NCBI GenBank assembly: GCA_024529925.1
Contig: JAFEUB010000800.1
Span: forward strand, 136,501-200,500
Length of the DNA: 64,000 nt
DNA from: Ophthalmolycus amberensis
Taxonomy: Eukaryota > Chordata > Actinopteri > Perciformes > Zoarcidae
Reading direction: 5' to 3'
Below, piece after piece: positions 44,185 through 56,599 of this stretch; the first letter of the stretch is position 1; each line of letters opens with the position of its first letter. A program made the position numbers and the translations under genes. A model generated the notes under the pieces. That model saw nothing but the letters and a program-made list of their open reading frames with translations, ran no database searches and was not told where the DNA came from.

Positions 44185-45690
44185 GCCTGCGTTCATGCCT
44201 GTTTGCACTGTAGGATTAGAAGCTGTGCACACACACATATTAATATACATTACATGTGTGTGTGTGTGTGTGTGTGTGCGCCTGATTAGATGATTATTTC
44301 GAGACGAGATAAGTGGGTGAAATAGAGACTAGAGACTCTGTTGACTGTTGTTCAGGTAATCAACACACACACAAAGTCGTGCCACGCCAGGCCAGATTGC
44401 ATTACCTGTCCCTTTTCATAGACACATAATGAGATCATGGAAACCCTAAACGGATGGAGAGAGGGAGGCCGAGCCAGAGAGAAAATGACAGAGCAATTAT
44501 GAAAAGTTTTAGACGCAGTTATATTCCTGAATCAAAAAGAAACCAAGCTGTGAAGCCAAACAAAGACAAAAAGAAACATATATCCATCCTTAATTATGTC
44601 CTCATTTCTTCATAAGAATATTTCTCTTTCTGCTCTGTTGATTTGCTTCACCAGAGAGAGAGAAAGTGAGTGCTATGGTCAACAGAAAAGGAGAGAGATG
44701 GAGATAAACAGAGAGGGAAATCTGGCTGCCTGTCAGCTTGGTTCAGTGTGTCAATTTGTCCAAACAGAGGAGGCTCAGGTTGCAGTGGAGGACCAGGTAA
44801 CAGGAGATCTAACAGACCACACCTATGCAACAGGTATTAGCCTTATCCCCCTGCTTCACATGCACACACTTGCAAACACACTGGATGGTTTTTTCTGTGG
44901 GCTGTCGGGAAAATTACAAACTTCCATCAGGTTTATCTTGACACACACAAAATATTTAAAAAAAGGTTTAAATGGAGTAATGTAATATTACTCTTCAAAG
45001 GTTGAACGTGTCCATTGGATGCATAGTGAGGTACTGGTAAGTACTTGGTTGTGGTTATGGAAAGATTGTGGTCATATTAAAAGTGGCCAGCACTCAGTAT
45101 TGATATTAAAGTCAAACACTTTGCTGATCCCTCCGTCCACCCAGACCTCCTCTTGTGACGCAGCAGGGAATTGCTAAATCGATGAAGTACTTCTGAAAAA
45201 GGATCAGAACCTTTATCTCTGTAACAGTGATTTGTTCTTCTGACGGAGGCGTCAGATCGTAAACACTCACATTTGTCGTTCTGGAGGGCAATCACAAACG
45301 ACCTACTTTCTCAATTAGGTTGGAGGCCTGGAAGCAGTAGAGCAGTGATAGCGATCACAGCAAAGACCTCCAGAATCCAACAAAGACCTTAGAGCGCCGC
45401 CCACACCGTTTGATTGACGGCCGACCTCTCTCTGCAGAAACATCACACAAATAACCCAGGATCTTGAAGATTAGCGGTTTCATCTGCCTGCATGTCTTTA
45501 ATCTCCAGTGGCGTGTGAACCAGGATGCCAAACCTGCCAGACTGCTGCTCTGATGGATTCTAACATCAGAGCAGAGGAGACAAGGTGGCTTCCTGGACAC
45601 ATTTCTTCTGCTGCCTCCACGCTTCATTATGCAGCTTATTCTCATCATATTGCCCTCGGTTAACGTGCTGATGCAACAGTAGGCAAGCTC
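36071..45690. other. Intergenic desert, no gene recognised
   Basis: Microsatellites at 36932-36967, 38056-38095, 38178-38235, 39964-40006, 43921-43946, 44156-44180 and 44254-44278. A loose GATGA-rich stretch lies at 41070-41240. No exon was identified. Candidate sox1 enhancers may lie here but cannot be named from one sequence. Confidence 0.45.
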
Positions 45691-46195
45691 ACTCCTTTAC
45701 TCTACCTCCTCTTCCTTCTTTCTTCCTTCTCTTTCCTCTTTTCCCTCCTTCTTTTTGCTGCCCTCGCCTTCTCCCGTGTCCTCCCCTCCTTCACTCCCCC
45801 CATCCTCCCCCCTTCCTCCGTCTCTCCTCTCTCTACCACTGTTATTATACTCTTTACTTTCCTGTGACATGTTCTCCTTTCCCTATTATTGAGTCCTCTC
45901 TCTTTTTCTATTTTCAGTCTTTTCCTGTTCTGTTCTTTCTTTCCTGCTAGACTTTGCCCGGTCTTTTTTTCTTCCTTCTTTCCATTTATTTCTCTCTTTT
46001 CAAGTCTTTCCTTCATTTATTTTTACCACTTTTTCCTCCTTGCTTTCCTCTTTCTTGCTTCCTTCTTTCGTTGATTGCTTGCTTTCTTTTTTTCCAGTCT
46101 TTTCATCATTTCTTTTTCCACGTTCCCTTCCTCTTTCTTGCTCCTTCCTTTAATTCTCCCTCTCTCTCTCCTTCTCCGTACTTTTTCTTTCTGTT
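45691..46195. repeat. Long polypyrimidine (CT-rich) tract
   Basis: About 500 nt with very few purines on the plus strand, made of irregular ctt/cct/ttt units. It is low-complexity, and long reading frames across it are artefacts. Confidence 0.85.
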
Positions 46196-46199
46196 ATGG

Positions 46200-47931
46200 A
46201 ATGTGTGATGAGCCTCCAGCTAATCCCATCCCTAAAGCACCTTAGCAACGCTCGCTAAGGGAATTTGGAGGAAAAAAAAATGATACACACACACACACAC
46301 TCATATACGCATGCACAAAGCCCAGCGAACAGCCCCCTATTGGCAGCAAGTGGATTCAGGGATGCACTAATACATCTTCAAATGTGCTTTTTAAAGCGTT
46401 TGGAAAGGCTCTGCCGTCGGGCGATAACTCCCCACCGGTTAAAGGATGGATGCTCCTGTTGTGTTTCAGCACCGCTCTACCCTCCCTCTGTTTTTTCTCA
46501 TCCTTCCACATCCCTCGCAATCGCTCCCTCCTTCCCTTTCTCCCCTCCACCGACCAAGTTGTCTACTTAAAAAAAAAAAAACGAGAGAAAGTTTTGTCTA
46601 AACAGCGGCTGCATTGTCTTCAGTTTCCTCCGGGGATGTTTGACATGAGTGTAGAGCATGCAGGCTGGGTTTCATCTGCTGCTGCTCCGTGGCTCAGGGG
46701 GTCGATTCTTTATTCCCTTCATGTGCATGCACTGTGCCATCACTTAAATATAACTGAACATGGTCACACTTATACTTATTGTTAATCTTGAGAAATTATA
46801 ATTACTTCCTTCCCGACGTACATGAGTCCTTTAAAGGCTCTGATGTTCTGACTCCAACAGGGATGCGGACAGCAGACACGTATGTACTTCTGTTCTCATT
46901 ACATTGCGTGTCGACATCGGTAGAAGTGTTCCCACTTACCTCGAGGCCACGATTCCATTATGTACGTCACTCAGACCCTCGCAGCGATGTGGACAGAGGT
47001 GAAGGTGATTGAAAGAGAAATTATGAATTAAAGTGAGTAATTCAGCTTTTATAATTGAATGTATTATTAAAGAATTAGATTTAATGAGAAAAAATGAAGG
47101 TGGACACATTTAGAAGTTCCCTCAATACATATGGGTTGACTCCAGAGGTCAGATAAGGTTTACACGGGAATGACAAGTCTTTTATTCATTGTCTGTATCC
47201 GCTTTTCTTGTTCAGCACCATGGGGCACAGCAGCATGTCCCAGCATGCACTGCACAAAACACGACTATTACCTTTTATGATTAAGTTTTTACATTATGAA
47301 TTCAGTGTTATGTACATTCTACTTTCAGCCAAGACACCAGGTTAAAAAGTACAAATATGTTGCATTGCAATTTGGAGTAATCACAGTAAACAGATTAAGC
47401 TATATAGGTGATACGATTAGAGAGAGAGAGTGTGTGTGTGTGTGTGGTGTGTGTGTGCGCACTCATATTCTGAGGCTATAATGAGAATCTGTAAATACCT
47501 CAGACTGAATCCCTCTCCATGTTTAATCTGAGTCCACAACTACTGGCTGCCAACACAGATCATCCTCCTGTACACACACTTAAACACACACACATGCACA
47601 CACTTATGCATAGACACACTCCATGCACACACCAAACACATGGATCACACGAATATCATTGTTCAATATGCAACATCCGCAAGTGACACACAACAGGAAA
47701 CGTATACATGAAACCATATATTCTGACTGATCATTCTCATTTAAACACACGCACACACACACACACACACACACTAGAAGGCCTATGGAAGTGGATCAGG
47801 GAGGTGGGTGTGTGTAGGAATCTTCAGCCAGGCTATCGCTAACAAGCATGCTCCTCTCTCTCTCTCTCTCCTTTATTCAGCAAATCCCTCTACTCCACGC
47901 CGGAGATTAGCATATTGTTTTACCCAAACGC

Positions 47932-47985
<54 letters not shown>

Positions 47986-49520
47986 ACACTCATGCTCTAC
48001 AAAACAAATACTTTGCTTTAAGCTACCATGGCCCAATTGAACAGCCGGAGTCACTGATGGTAAATATCTATTTAGAAATAATGTATTAAAAACAAAAAAA
48101 TGTAAAAAGATAATAGACCCTATTTGTCAAAAGCATTTATATGGCATATCGATTTATTTATCACTGTATGTCATCGCAACCCTTTCCCTGAACTGGAGAA
48201 TCTGCATTTTTACTGAACTGAAATTATTTACAGACTGTAACAACAGTCCGTCTCATTCGTCAAAGACATTTTATTTCTCATACATGGCCTTCAAAGTAAC
48301 CAGACAATATAAAGCGGCTGAAAGACAACGTTAGATGAGGCATGGTTAGGTTACAATAACAGCAACAGTAAAAGTACTACGCCCACGAGAAGTCGATGCC
48401 TAACTTTGTCGTGTTGCGTTTGTATCGATGATCGACCCCGTGAAGAGAGGATAACGGCCTTTTGAACCAACCAGTATGTGTAGCAGGCTCCTTCTGACCC
48501 ATATCTATGAGACTAATAACCACTGACAATGCTTATTGAATCGGCTGATAACATTTGAAGCGGGTGACAATTTTCTTTTTTTAATTCAAATTTTTTAAAT
48601 TTAAATCACAATCCCAACGCTCTGAATTGTAGCTTTTTACAACCAAGAATATGTCTGCATTGGCTGTTACACACACACACACACACACAGGTCTTCCCAT
48701 GTCAAACACCACTAAATAATCATGGCCCCGTTGCTGATGATTGGCACTAATGACCAGTGCTTTTGGCGGCCAGACTGGTGGGAGGTTGGAGAGACGTGAA
48801 CCAGATCTCACCTGCAATCTACAAATGACAGAGTTCCGCTCCGCAGAGGTGAAAGGGAGAGAGCTGTTCATTGGCCTCTGGGCTGGCAGGAGACCTTTTA
48901 ACTCCAGTGATTACCTGAGCCTGAGCTACAGTTGTAATCATGTTAGTGTTTCTTGTTCTCCTCCATTCCTTCCTCTTCTCTCTCCTGCTCTGTTCTTTCT
49001 TTTTTCTCCAAAGTGCCTTAACCCTCCAGAAAAAGCACCATGGCAATTGAGGTAATTGGCTTGAGGAGACCTCACTTTTGCTCCTGCATTTATAATTGGT
49101 TTAAAAGTATAGAAACGCGGTGGGTTTTCTTGCTTTCCATTGTCCAGCGTTTGCCCCTCTTGCTGTACGAACACTTTCTACTAGTTTATGATGTGAGGCC
49201 TAAACGTTGCCATTTTTTTTTGGAACAAGACATTCATCATTTTAAATGATATACATAAATAATCCAGGTTTTCAGCATAGTCTTCTTACTGTCAGGGTAT
49301 TTTAGACCAGCAGGGGATATTAAAGCTCTCCAATGTGCTCAATGTTGTATTGTAATGTCTGTGAGCCTTTTAAAAATGAGGGACAATGTAAAATAATTTT
49401 TTTCCTAAAACATGGTTTAAAGGTAGTAGTGAATGGCATTCTGCGAGGGCATAAGAACATAAAGTGGTAGAATTATTACTTTCTGGCATATTGAAACTTC
49501 AGCACCTGGACAGCGCCAGT
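46200..49520. other. Intergenic, no gene recognised
   Basis: Microsatellites at 47750-47774, 47930-47990 and 48670-48690. The stretch 48740-48950 is complex, unrepetitive sequence that could be a conserved non-coding element. No exon was found. Confidence 0.4.
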
Positions 49521-49525
49521 GAATA

Positions 49526-49790
49526 ATAATAATAATACATTTTATTTATAGAGCGCTTTTCAGAGTACTCAAAGACACTTTACATTAAAATCATCATATA
49601 TAAAAGCTATACACTAAAACATAAAACACACAATAATGATCACGCATTAAAAGCGGTTTAGAAAAGGTGGGTTTTGATTTGGGATTTGAACAGGGAAAGG
49701 TCAGTGCAGTCTCGGATGTGTTTGGGGAGAGAGTTCCAGAGGGAGGGGGCAGATATGGAGAAGGCTCTGTCACCCCATGGTACCTCAAAA
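49526..49790. mobile_element. LINE-tail-like dispersed repeat
   Basis: An (aat)n run leads into cattttatttatagagcgct and then ggtgggttttgatttgggat, gagagttccagaggga and gaaggctctgtcacccca. I recognise this series as a frequent dispersed repeat of teleost genomes (probably a LINE 3' region). The family is not resolved. Confidence 0.6.
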
Positions 49791-49799
49791 TGATACATA

Positions 49800-52700
49800 A
49801 GTAGTACTTAAGTAAATGTATTTAGTTATTTCCCATTACCGCAGCCCATATGTCTTCTTTTGAGAGATTATTAAGCCTAAATATTGCAGTAAATACTTGT
49901 ATTCAGCAACGCTTCAGAAGACAAAGCTTTAATGTGATTACCAATTATCACAAACCCAAAACTCAGAAATAAAACAAGTGAAACCTTCCTGGTAAAAGCC
50001 CGTATATGCAGGGGAATGGTGCAGACGAACACAACTTAAAGAGGAGAAAATCTACATTCAACACGCAGCCAGTCAGGAAAAAAAGAACATCATCTGAAGT
50101 AAAATGCCTTGAAATAACGCACAAACTGTCTCCTCATGGCTCCCAGTGGCCCTGTTATGTTGCACTGAGGATCCTTGCTACTGGTGGGCGGGGCTCCCCA
50201 GTGCTTGTCTGGGCAGACGGTGTGTGATGATTATAGGCCCCTGGGGAGATCCAGGGGGTACTCCCTAATTGATTGTCATGAAAGGCCCTAATTGAATTAA
50301 GCAGCATGGTGGAACGACACACCATGCTGTCCGTTTGATGCCTGAAAACCTGAAGGCAGTGGCTCCGGCACTCTGAGATTTATGTGGAAAGTTTTTACAT
50401 CCGCTGCAACCAAAGCAGAACTAAGAAACCTTTGACTTCGAGACGGAGGCTGTGCAGACAGGTTACTGCTTGTTGACCGGCGGACATCACGCTCACAAAT
50501 GTTTGAGCGGTTACAAGTTAGAGCTGATCGAGGACATATTAAGTGTTAACATTACACAATACACCTTGCAGTCTTTGCTGGGGAAAGTTCATCTGCTACA
50601 CTTGAAGTGATGCGCTGGATCTGTCTTTCAGTGATCCATAATGAGCTGATGCACATCCTTTTATGTAAGACTGCACTTTATCAAAAACCATTGCATGTTG
50701 TATCATCATCTTCCTGTTTTTGTACCTATTTGTCTTCATTGTGTACATTGTTTTACCTTGACTTTGGCGCTGCTTTGTTAAACGCAAAGATGATTTTAGA
50801 AAAAAAAGATGTAAAAAGTCCAGTTTTCCGTTCCCAACCCAAAAACGAGATATTCACTCTAAATTACAATCACACAGTGCTTCATGAAAAATAACACTAC
50901 ACACATTATTATACGATTTTTAAGTAGATTCCCAGTCAGTTTTGCTCCATGTTCACTTTCTACAATGCTAAAAAACAAGATGATCACATTTGGAAGTTGA
51001 AGCCAGTGTAAAAGAAGTTTCTTTCAGATTTCCTCTCATCCTTTAATTCTATTTCTCATCTTGTTTCATTTGTTCTCTGTATTTGCCCTTTATTCATTTA
51101 TTTATCAATGTTCCTCAGTGACTTTGTAACTCTCTGTGTAAACTTCTAACATTTTTCAGTTTAGAAAGTTTTTGGAATTGCGATAGACAGAACAACTCTT
51201 TGGTTTGTTTTCCCCTTTTAAACGTTTGTGAAATATTAACAGTGGCTGATCAAGAGAGAAAAAGAGAAAACGACTTTTCAGACAGCAGCGGAGTGATGGA
51301 GAGAGTCAGACAGAGAGCGAGGCTCCCTCAGCACCAATAGGTCTGCTTTTGGAGAGAGACAGAAGGGGGAGGGAAGGGGAGGAGGGGGCCCTCGGATTAA
51401 GAGGCTGAAAAATGGTTAAAACGTGTCAACGTGTAATTGCACGATAAGGCCCCCTCGCGAGGAATCCGTTGGCCCCGTTGCTATTTTCTATGGCGTCCCG
51501 GCTAATCTCCTCCCGCCACATTCGGTCTTCTGCAATCGGTCCCCCGTAATCTCCCATGACAGAACCGGGTCCAACGTCGGAGGTGAGGGTTTTTATCGGA
51601 GGAGAGGGAGGGAAATATGCGAAGGCGTGATAAACTGATGCCGATTAGCCACGTTTAGGACACCGGCAGCACGCGGGAAGGGGGGGGGGGGGGGGTGCAC
51701 AGGGTTATGGAGTGGGAAGAGCCAGAGCAGTGGTGTCCAAGTTTGTGCCAAGCAGAACATGAGGAGAGGATGGAAACCTGCAGACACACGGCTGTGGATG
51801 GGTCCAGCCTCAGTGACTGTGCCTTTACGGGAGCAACCGGGGCTTCTGGGTAAAAGAGGACCAGGCAGCTTGATTTGTGACTGATCAATCCCAAATATCT
51901 TATTGCAAACACGGACCTTTGCCTTAAAGTGGTGTAGATATTCCTCATTCGTCTATATTTCTTCTTACCTGCTTCAGTGAGGCCTGATGTAATGTGATGT
52001 GATGATTTGATTCATCACACTTCTCAGATTATAATATCTTTTCATGGATTTACTATTGGGTGTGTTTGGAGGAACAATCTCTTGACATACCTTGAGGTTT
52101 GGTGAATTGATGCTCCTCACAGTCCGCCCTTGATCTTCCATCTTGGTGTCATCATCATAGAGAAGTATTTAGAGGCAATAACTCCAGCTCAATCACACTT
52201 TATCTTATAATGAAATGGTCAAATAACTCTCTTTTCCCCCTCACATTCATTTTCTCTTTGCTCACCTCTGCCTTATTCTCTTTTACAGAAACTTTGTTTA
52301 ACTTTTAGGTTCCACTTCACATATTCTGGAACAGTTTTAATTGTATTTCCTTTTACACTCTTGAGCGTAAAAGAAGTCGAAGCACCAACTATTTTACAGC
52401 CTTTCAATCTTGCGGTACATTTCCTTCACATCACTTCATCAAGTATTGATCACTGTAAATGTGGAATTCATAGGTAATACTGACTACCGCTAAACTTGCT
52501 CTTCAAATGAATCCTGGCAAGTTAGCTCCGGAGATAAAAAAAAAAGATTTACATTTATTAGTTGTCATCAGTCAAGCTGTTGCAAAATGAAAATATAAAG
52601 GTCCTTTCTTATCAATATTATATAGATAAGAAAAATATATTTTCAAATAACCCTAACCTCATATTTTCAGGTTTATAGTTTTTTATTTCAGCGTATAGGT

Positions 52701-54610
52701 TATATTTTTATTTATTAAGATAGTGAAGATAAACCCTTCACATATCAATCCAAGTTTAAAGAGGAAAGACAATCCCAAGAAATAAAGCAATGTGAATGGA
52801 ACTAAAATAAATCCCAGCGGGATCATTCAGGACTAATAAATACCTTCAGTTTAAACAGCTGACGTCCAAGGAAACAGCTTTATTATATGTGATTTGCATC
52901 CATGTTGCCCTCTTGTTTTTAAGTCCAGACCTTAGTGGGAATTACTCTGATAAAACCTGGGGTGTTGTTTGCCGGGCTTTTTGTTGGGGGTGACCCCCGG
53001 CTGCCCCGGCTTACACCACGACTAATCCCCATTCTCCTACAACACAAAAACCTGCTCTCCTCACCTCCTCCTCTCTGCTCTCCGCTCATTCATCCATCCC
53101 TCCCTCTCCATCCTACCCCGGGGCCTCCAGTGATTCAGCCATCACATTTAAAGAAGGAAATAATTTAACAACCAGGGGAATCGCACACACAAGCAGGCGT
53201 TTGATGCTGGGGGGTGAGGAATGGGGTAAGACTGGAGGACCCAGGTGGAGGCGGGGTTGAAGTGGGCCCAATTGAGGCCAGCTGAAGAATTAGTAGTTCA
53301 TTGACCAGCGGATACTCTTGTTTTCACATTTACTTTAGCTTGAGATCTAGATTACTGAGGTCATGCCCTGAGGCAGGTAAAAAAAAAAAGAAACTTTATA
53401 TTTTACTAACAGATAGAACCACAACTTCAGCATGTGGAAGTGAGTCTAAAGTACATTTCAGACGATGCATTACCAAGCTCATAAATTAATCGTGCCAGAA
53501 TTTGAGTAAAAATACTTAAATGAATTGAGAATACAGCAAGGCTCATAAGAAAATAGATTTCGCTTTAAAAAAATACCCTGCATGCGTTTTCAAAACAAAA
53601 TGCAAGAAACAGAGAGAGTTAATAATTCATAAAAATAAAATATATCCCTAAAAGCAGTTGTGTTTGTGCTATGTATGTTCTGGCATTGATCAATAATAAA
53701 CATCAAAATGTAGTTTTAAAGCATGGCAGTCATCCAAAATGTGGCCCAATTTAAAATGATAGGAAAATGGAAAATGAGGCTGTTATTTGGTTAATTATTG
53801 TACATTAGTCTCCCTGCAGAGAAAATCCTCAACCAACAAGTGTTTAGTTTAACTGAGTCACAGGACGTCGGGTAATCTATCCTCCAATATTAACCCTGTA
53901 TCAGCTCTTATCAGGATATATTGTGAGCATAAAATGTATGAAACATAATTTCACAATTACAGATATTAAATCTTCGACTTAAGACTAAATAACAAAAACA
54001 AAAAGTAATTTCAGGAAAATCAATGTATGCCTTTAGCCTATTTTCCTATTATATCCCCCCAATATAAACCTTATGCTCACAAATCTCCCATCAACTTAAT
54101 ATGACACATTATGATGTCAAACATGCATTTATATTGATGAAACACATATCACCAAGATTCGTGCCAGCTAAAAAGAGGATAATTAGAAGATCTAACAGAT
54201 TTGTGTTTCTATTATCAAAGCACAAATGTATAATATTAAATGATGTTTAACTTTCGGAGAAATAATAAATGAAGGGCCCGACTGAAAAATAATCTATTCA
54301 GAGCATCACCGAGAAAACCTGTCTGCTGTTATACGTCTGCTAATTATTGTTTTTATGTTGTGATTTATTTTGAGCAGATTGTTTTACTGTTTGCCACGAC
54401 GTCATTAAACCCGTGTTCATGCAAAGATACAATGAGCTCATTTTACAATATCTTTAAGAAATATAATCAATGTGAATAATATTGGAGGAACATTTTCCTT
54501 AATTAATTAACACTTTACGAAAATGCGTTAAAATTGTTTCGTCTTCAACCCGAGAAGAAAGCTTGGTATTTTGTAAATTATGTACAATTGCATACAAATG
54601 TTTTCAGTAG
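49800..54610. other. Intergenic region downstream of sox1, possible regulatory territory
   Basis: No gene recognised. Low-repeat segments at about 50221-50345 (several TAAT/ATTA homeodomain-type cores) and 51421-51660 stand out as possible conserved elements. A G run is at 51680-51695. The part from 52.5 to 54.6 kb is AT-rich. Confidence 0.4.
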
Positions 54611-54771
54611 GCCTATTTATTCACAATTTACAAGATTTTACAACAGCAAAACAAATTCAAATTACACCGACTGAGTCACATGTTTACAAGCATTAAAACT
54701 GGAAATCAATTTATATTGCAGCCTAGAAACTTTTTTTTTTTTTTTTAACACATCCTCCACACCGCCCTCCA

Positions 54772-54777
54772 TTTATT
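54772..54777 (-). terminator. sox1: Candidate sox1 poly(A) signal
   Basis: AATAAA on the minus strand, about 375 nt past the sox1 stop. A second minus-strand AATAAA lies at 54616-54621, so either or both could end the transcript. Confidence 0.4.
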
Positions 54778-55149
54778 ATACGGTTCCCTATTTAAACAGG
54801 TTTTCAGGACCCCTCAAACACACCGTGGTGCCTTTAATTCCACAGAAAAGTCGGAAAAAATAACCTTCAAAATGCACCAGCCTTCACGGATTATAATTTA
54901 AATCGTGTCAAAAACTTGGCATGCTCTGTTCCAGAGAGCAAAAGTAAATTGGATGCGCTTTAATTTAGCTCGGACAGACAAAAATCCACCACTGAAAGAA
55001 AATAAAAATAACAATAAAAAAGTTTGTTCAAAGTGATTGCATTTTTATGGCTATAACCGCCTATGATTTACAATTCATCAGCAGCCTGCGCCCACATCTA
55101 CGTTTTTAAATATTTGGTGGTGGTTTGTAGTGCTTATACATTTACAGAT

Positions 55150-56214
55150 TTAAATATGAGTCAGAGGAACAGTCCCGTTTACCGGAGTGGAGCTGCTGCT
55201 CTGGTAGTGCTGCGGGTGGAGCACGTGCAGTCTGCTATGAACGGTGGCGTCCCCCGCCGCCTCGCCGGTCGGCAGATACATGCTGATCATGTCCCGCAGG
55301 TCCCCCGTAGGGCACGGCGGTGGTCCGCGCGCCGAGGAAACTGGGGGGCTCACGCTGGGCTCAGATTTCACAAGGGACCCCAAAGTCCCTCCGATCGTCC
55401 CGGACACCGGGGAGACACCGGAGCTTTGGTGCTGGTGAGTGTAGCCGGTGATCCCTCCGTAGCCCGGCGGAGAGGCGCTCATGTAGCTCTGAGAGTTTGA
55501 GATGGGGCTGTAAGATAAGGCGCTCATGTCGTACCTGTGCACGGGCTGCGGGTTGTGCGGGTGGTGATGATGCGGGTGATGGTGCGGATGCGAGTGGTGC
55601 GGGTGACCTCCGGAGCCCGGGTGTTGCGTGTATGCCAGCTGCGCCTCCTGCATCATTGCGTGAGCCGCCGCAGCTGCAGCCGCCACCTGGCCCGAGTATG
55701 TGCCGTTCGCCCAGCCGTTCACGTGCGTGGCGTAGCCCGCATTCCCCGCGTGGCCCCCTCCGGGACTCTCCAGTCTCTGCCCTCCGCCCATCCCGAGACC
55801 CACAGGTGAGCCGAGGAGCCCGCCGGCCAGCGAGTACTTGTCCTTCTTTAGCAGCGTCTTGGTCTTCCTCCGCGGCCGGTACTTGTAGTCCGGGTGTTCC
55901 TTCATGTGCATGGCCCGGAGCCGCTTCGCCTCGTCGATGAACGGTCTCTTTTCCGCCTCGGTCATCACCTTCCACTCTGCGCCCAGCCGCTTGCTGATCT
56001 CAGAGTTGTGCATCTTGGGGTTCTCCTGTGCCATTTTCCTCCGCTGGCCCCGGGACCAGACCATGAAGGCGTTCATGGGTCTCTTGATTCTGTCCTGCGG
56101 GACTTTGCCCCCGGGCCCTCCGCCTATTCCTCCCGCGTGCCCCCCCGGGTTAGATGGGTTGGTCTGGGGCACCATGGGGGAATGCAAGTCCGTCTCCATC
56201 ATGATGCTGTACAT
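55150..56214 (-). CDS. sox1: sox1, SOXB1 HMG-box transcription factor
   Basis: A single-exon gene of 354 residues on the minus strand, the intronless form typical of SOXB1 genes. It starts MYSIMMETDLHSP. The HMG box spans about residues 41-119 (RPMNAFMVWSRGQRRKMAQE, then KRLGAEWKVMTEAEKRPFID), followed by the basic RPRRKTKTLLKKDKYSLAGG. A poly-Ala run (178-184) and a His/Pro-rich run (204-220) precede HRYDMSALSYSP. The C-terminus has LGSLVKSEPS and DLRDMISMYLP and ends VNGTVPLTHI, the SOXB1 signature. Sox1 is favoured over Sox2 and Sox3 by GAEWKVM, SLAGGLL, QRLESPGG and MMQEAQLAY. Family members bind ACAAAG/T-type sites and maintain neural progenitors. Teleosts have sox1a and sox1b; I cannot tell which this is. 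Long frames on other strands and frames over this locus are shadows. Confidence 0.97.
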   Translation of the reverse strand: MYSIMMETDLHSPMVPQTNPSNPGGHAGGIGGGPGGKVPQDRIKRPMNAFMVWSRGQRRKMAQENPKMHNSEISKRLGAEWKVMTEAEKRPFIDEAKRLRAMHMKEHPDYKYRPRRKTKTLLKKDKYSLAGGLLGSPVGLGMGGGQRLESPGGGHAGNAGYATHVNGWANGTYSGQVAAAAAAAHAMMQEAQLAYTQHPGSGGHPHHSHPHHHPHHHHPHNPQPVHRYDMSALSYSPISNSQSYMSASPPGYGGITGYTHQHQSSGVSPVSGTIGGTLGSLVKSEPSVSPPVSSARGPPPCPTGDLRDMISMYLPTGEAAGDATVHSRLHVLHPQHYQSSSSTPVNGTVPLTHI

Positions 56215-56543
56215 TCACCTGGTCTTGGTTAGGACAACACTTCTCAGTCAAATACACAGACACATTCAGTCTGGCCCGCGCGCAGCTAAACCTCCGAGAC
56301 AACGAGCGTTAAAAGAAACGAGGAGAGATGAAAAGGTGCTGCAGTCTCAGGGTGAAATCCACTCAGAGGTAAACTTGTTCCGCACTTCCCCTTTTCGCCT
56401 TTTTCTCCTCCTGTCATCCGCGAGAGCCGAGAAGAATAGAAACCGGTTGTTTGAGCTTACTTTGGTTGAAGCTGTACTGGGAAAAGTTACCGGAGCGTGC
56501 TCTGGCCGCGCGCTTTGACAGCAGCTAAATGAGCAAGAGGCGG

Positions 56544-56548
56544 CCAAT
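56544..56548 (-). promoter_or_regulatory. CCAAT box upstream of sox1
   Basis: cggccaatgg lies about 330 bp upstream of the sox1 start codon (seen as ATTGG in the sox1 orientation), 23 bp from an octamer. No clear TATA box was seen between it and the start codon. Confidence 0.45.
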
Positions 56549-56571
56549 GGAGAGGCTCCAGTGGAGACGTG

Positions 56572-56579
56572 ATTTGCAT
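56572..56579. promoter_or_regulatory. POU octamer ATTTGCAT upstream of sox1
   Basis: An exact octamer (reverse complement ATGCAAAT) about 360 bp upstream of the sox1 start codon. POU factors act with SOXB1 proteins in neural progenitors, so a promoter role is plausible. Confidence 0.45.
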
Positions 56580-56599
56580 GCAGGGGCTCGAGGTTCTGG

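Noticed and set aside
45702..46208. Long frames of Phe/Leu/Ser or Arg/Glu/Lys near 46 kb
   Set aside because: Low-complexity translation of the polypyrimidine tract on both strands.
55150..56214. The SOX gene being sox2 or sox3
   Set aside because: GAEWKVM, SLAGGLL, QRLESPGG and MMQEAQLAY are SOX1 features. SOX3 has GADWKLL and a different middle region.
55063..56518. Long plus-strand open frames over the sox1 locus
   Set aside because: They are GC-rich shadow frames opposite a conserved HMG-box gene, with no recognisable domain.
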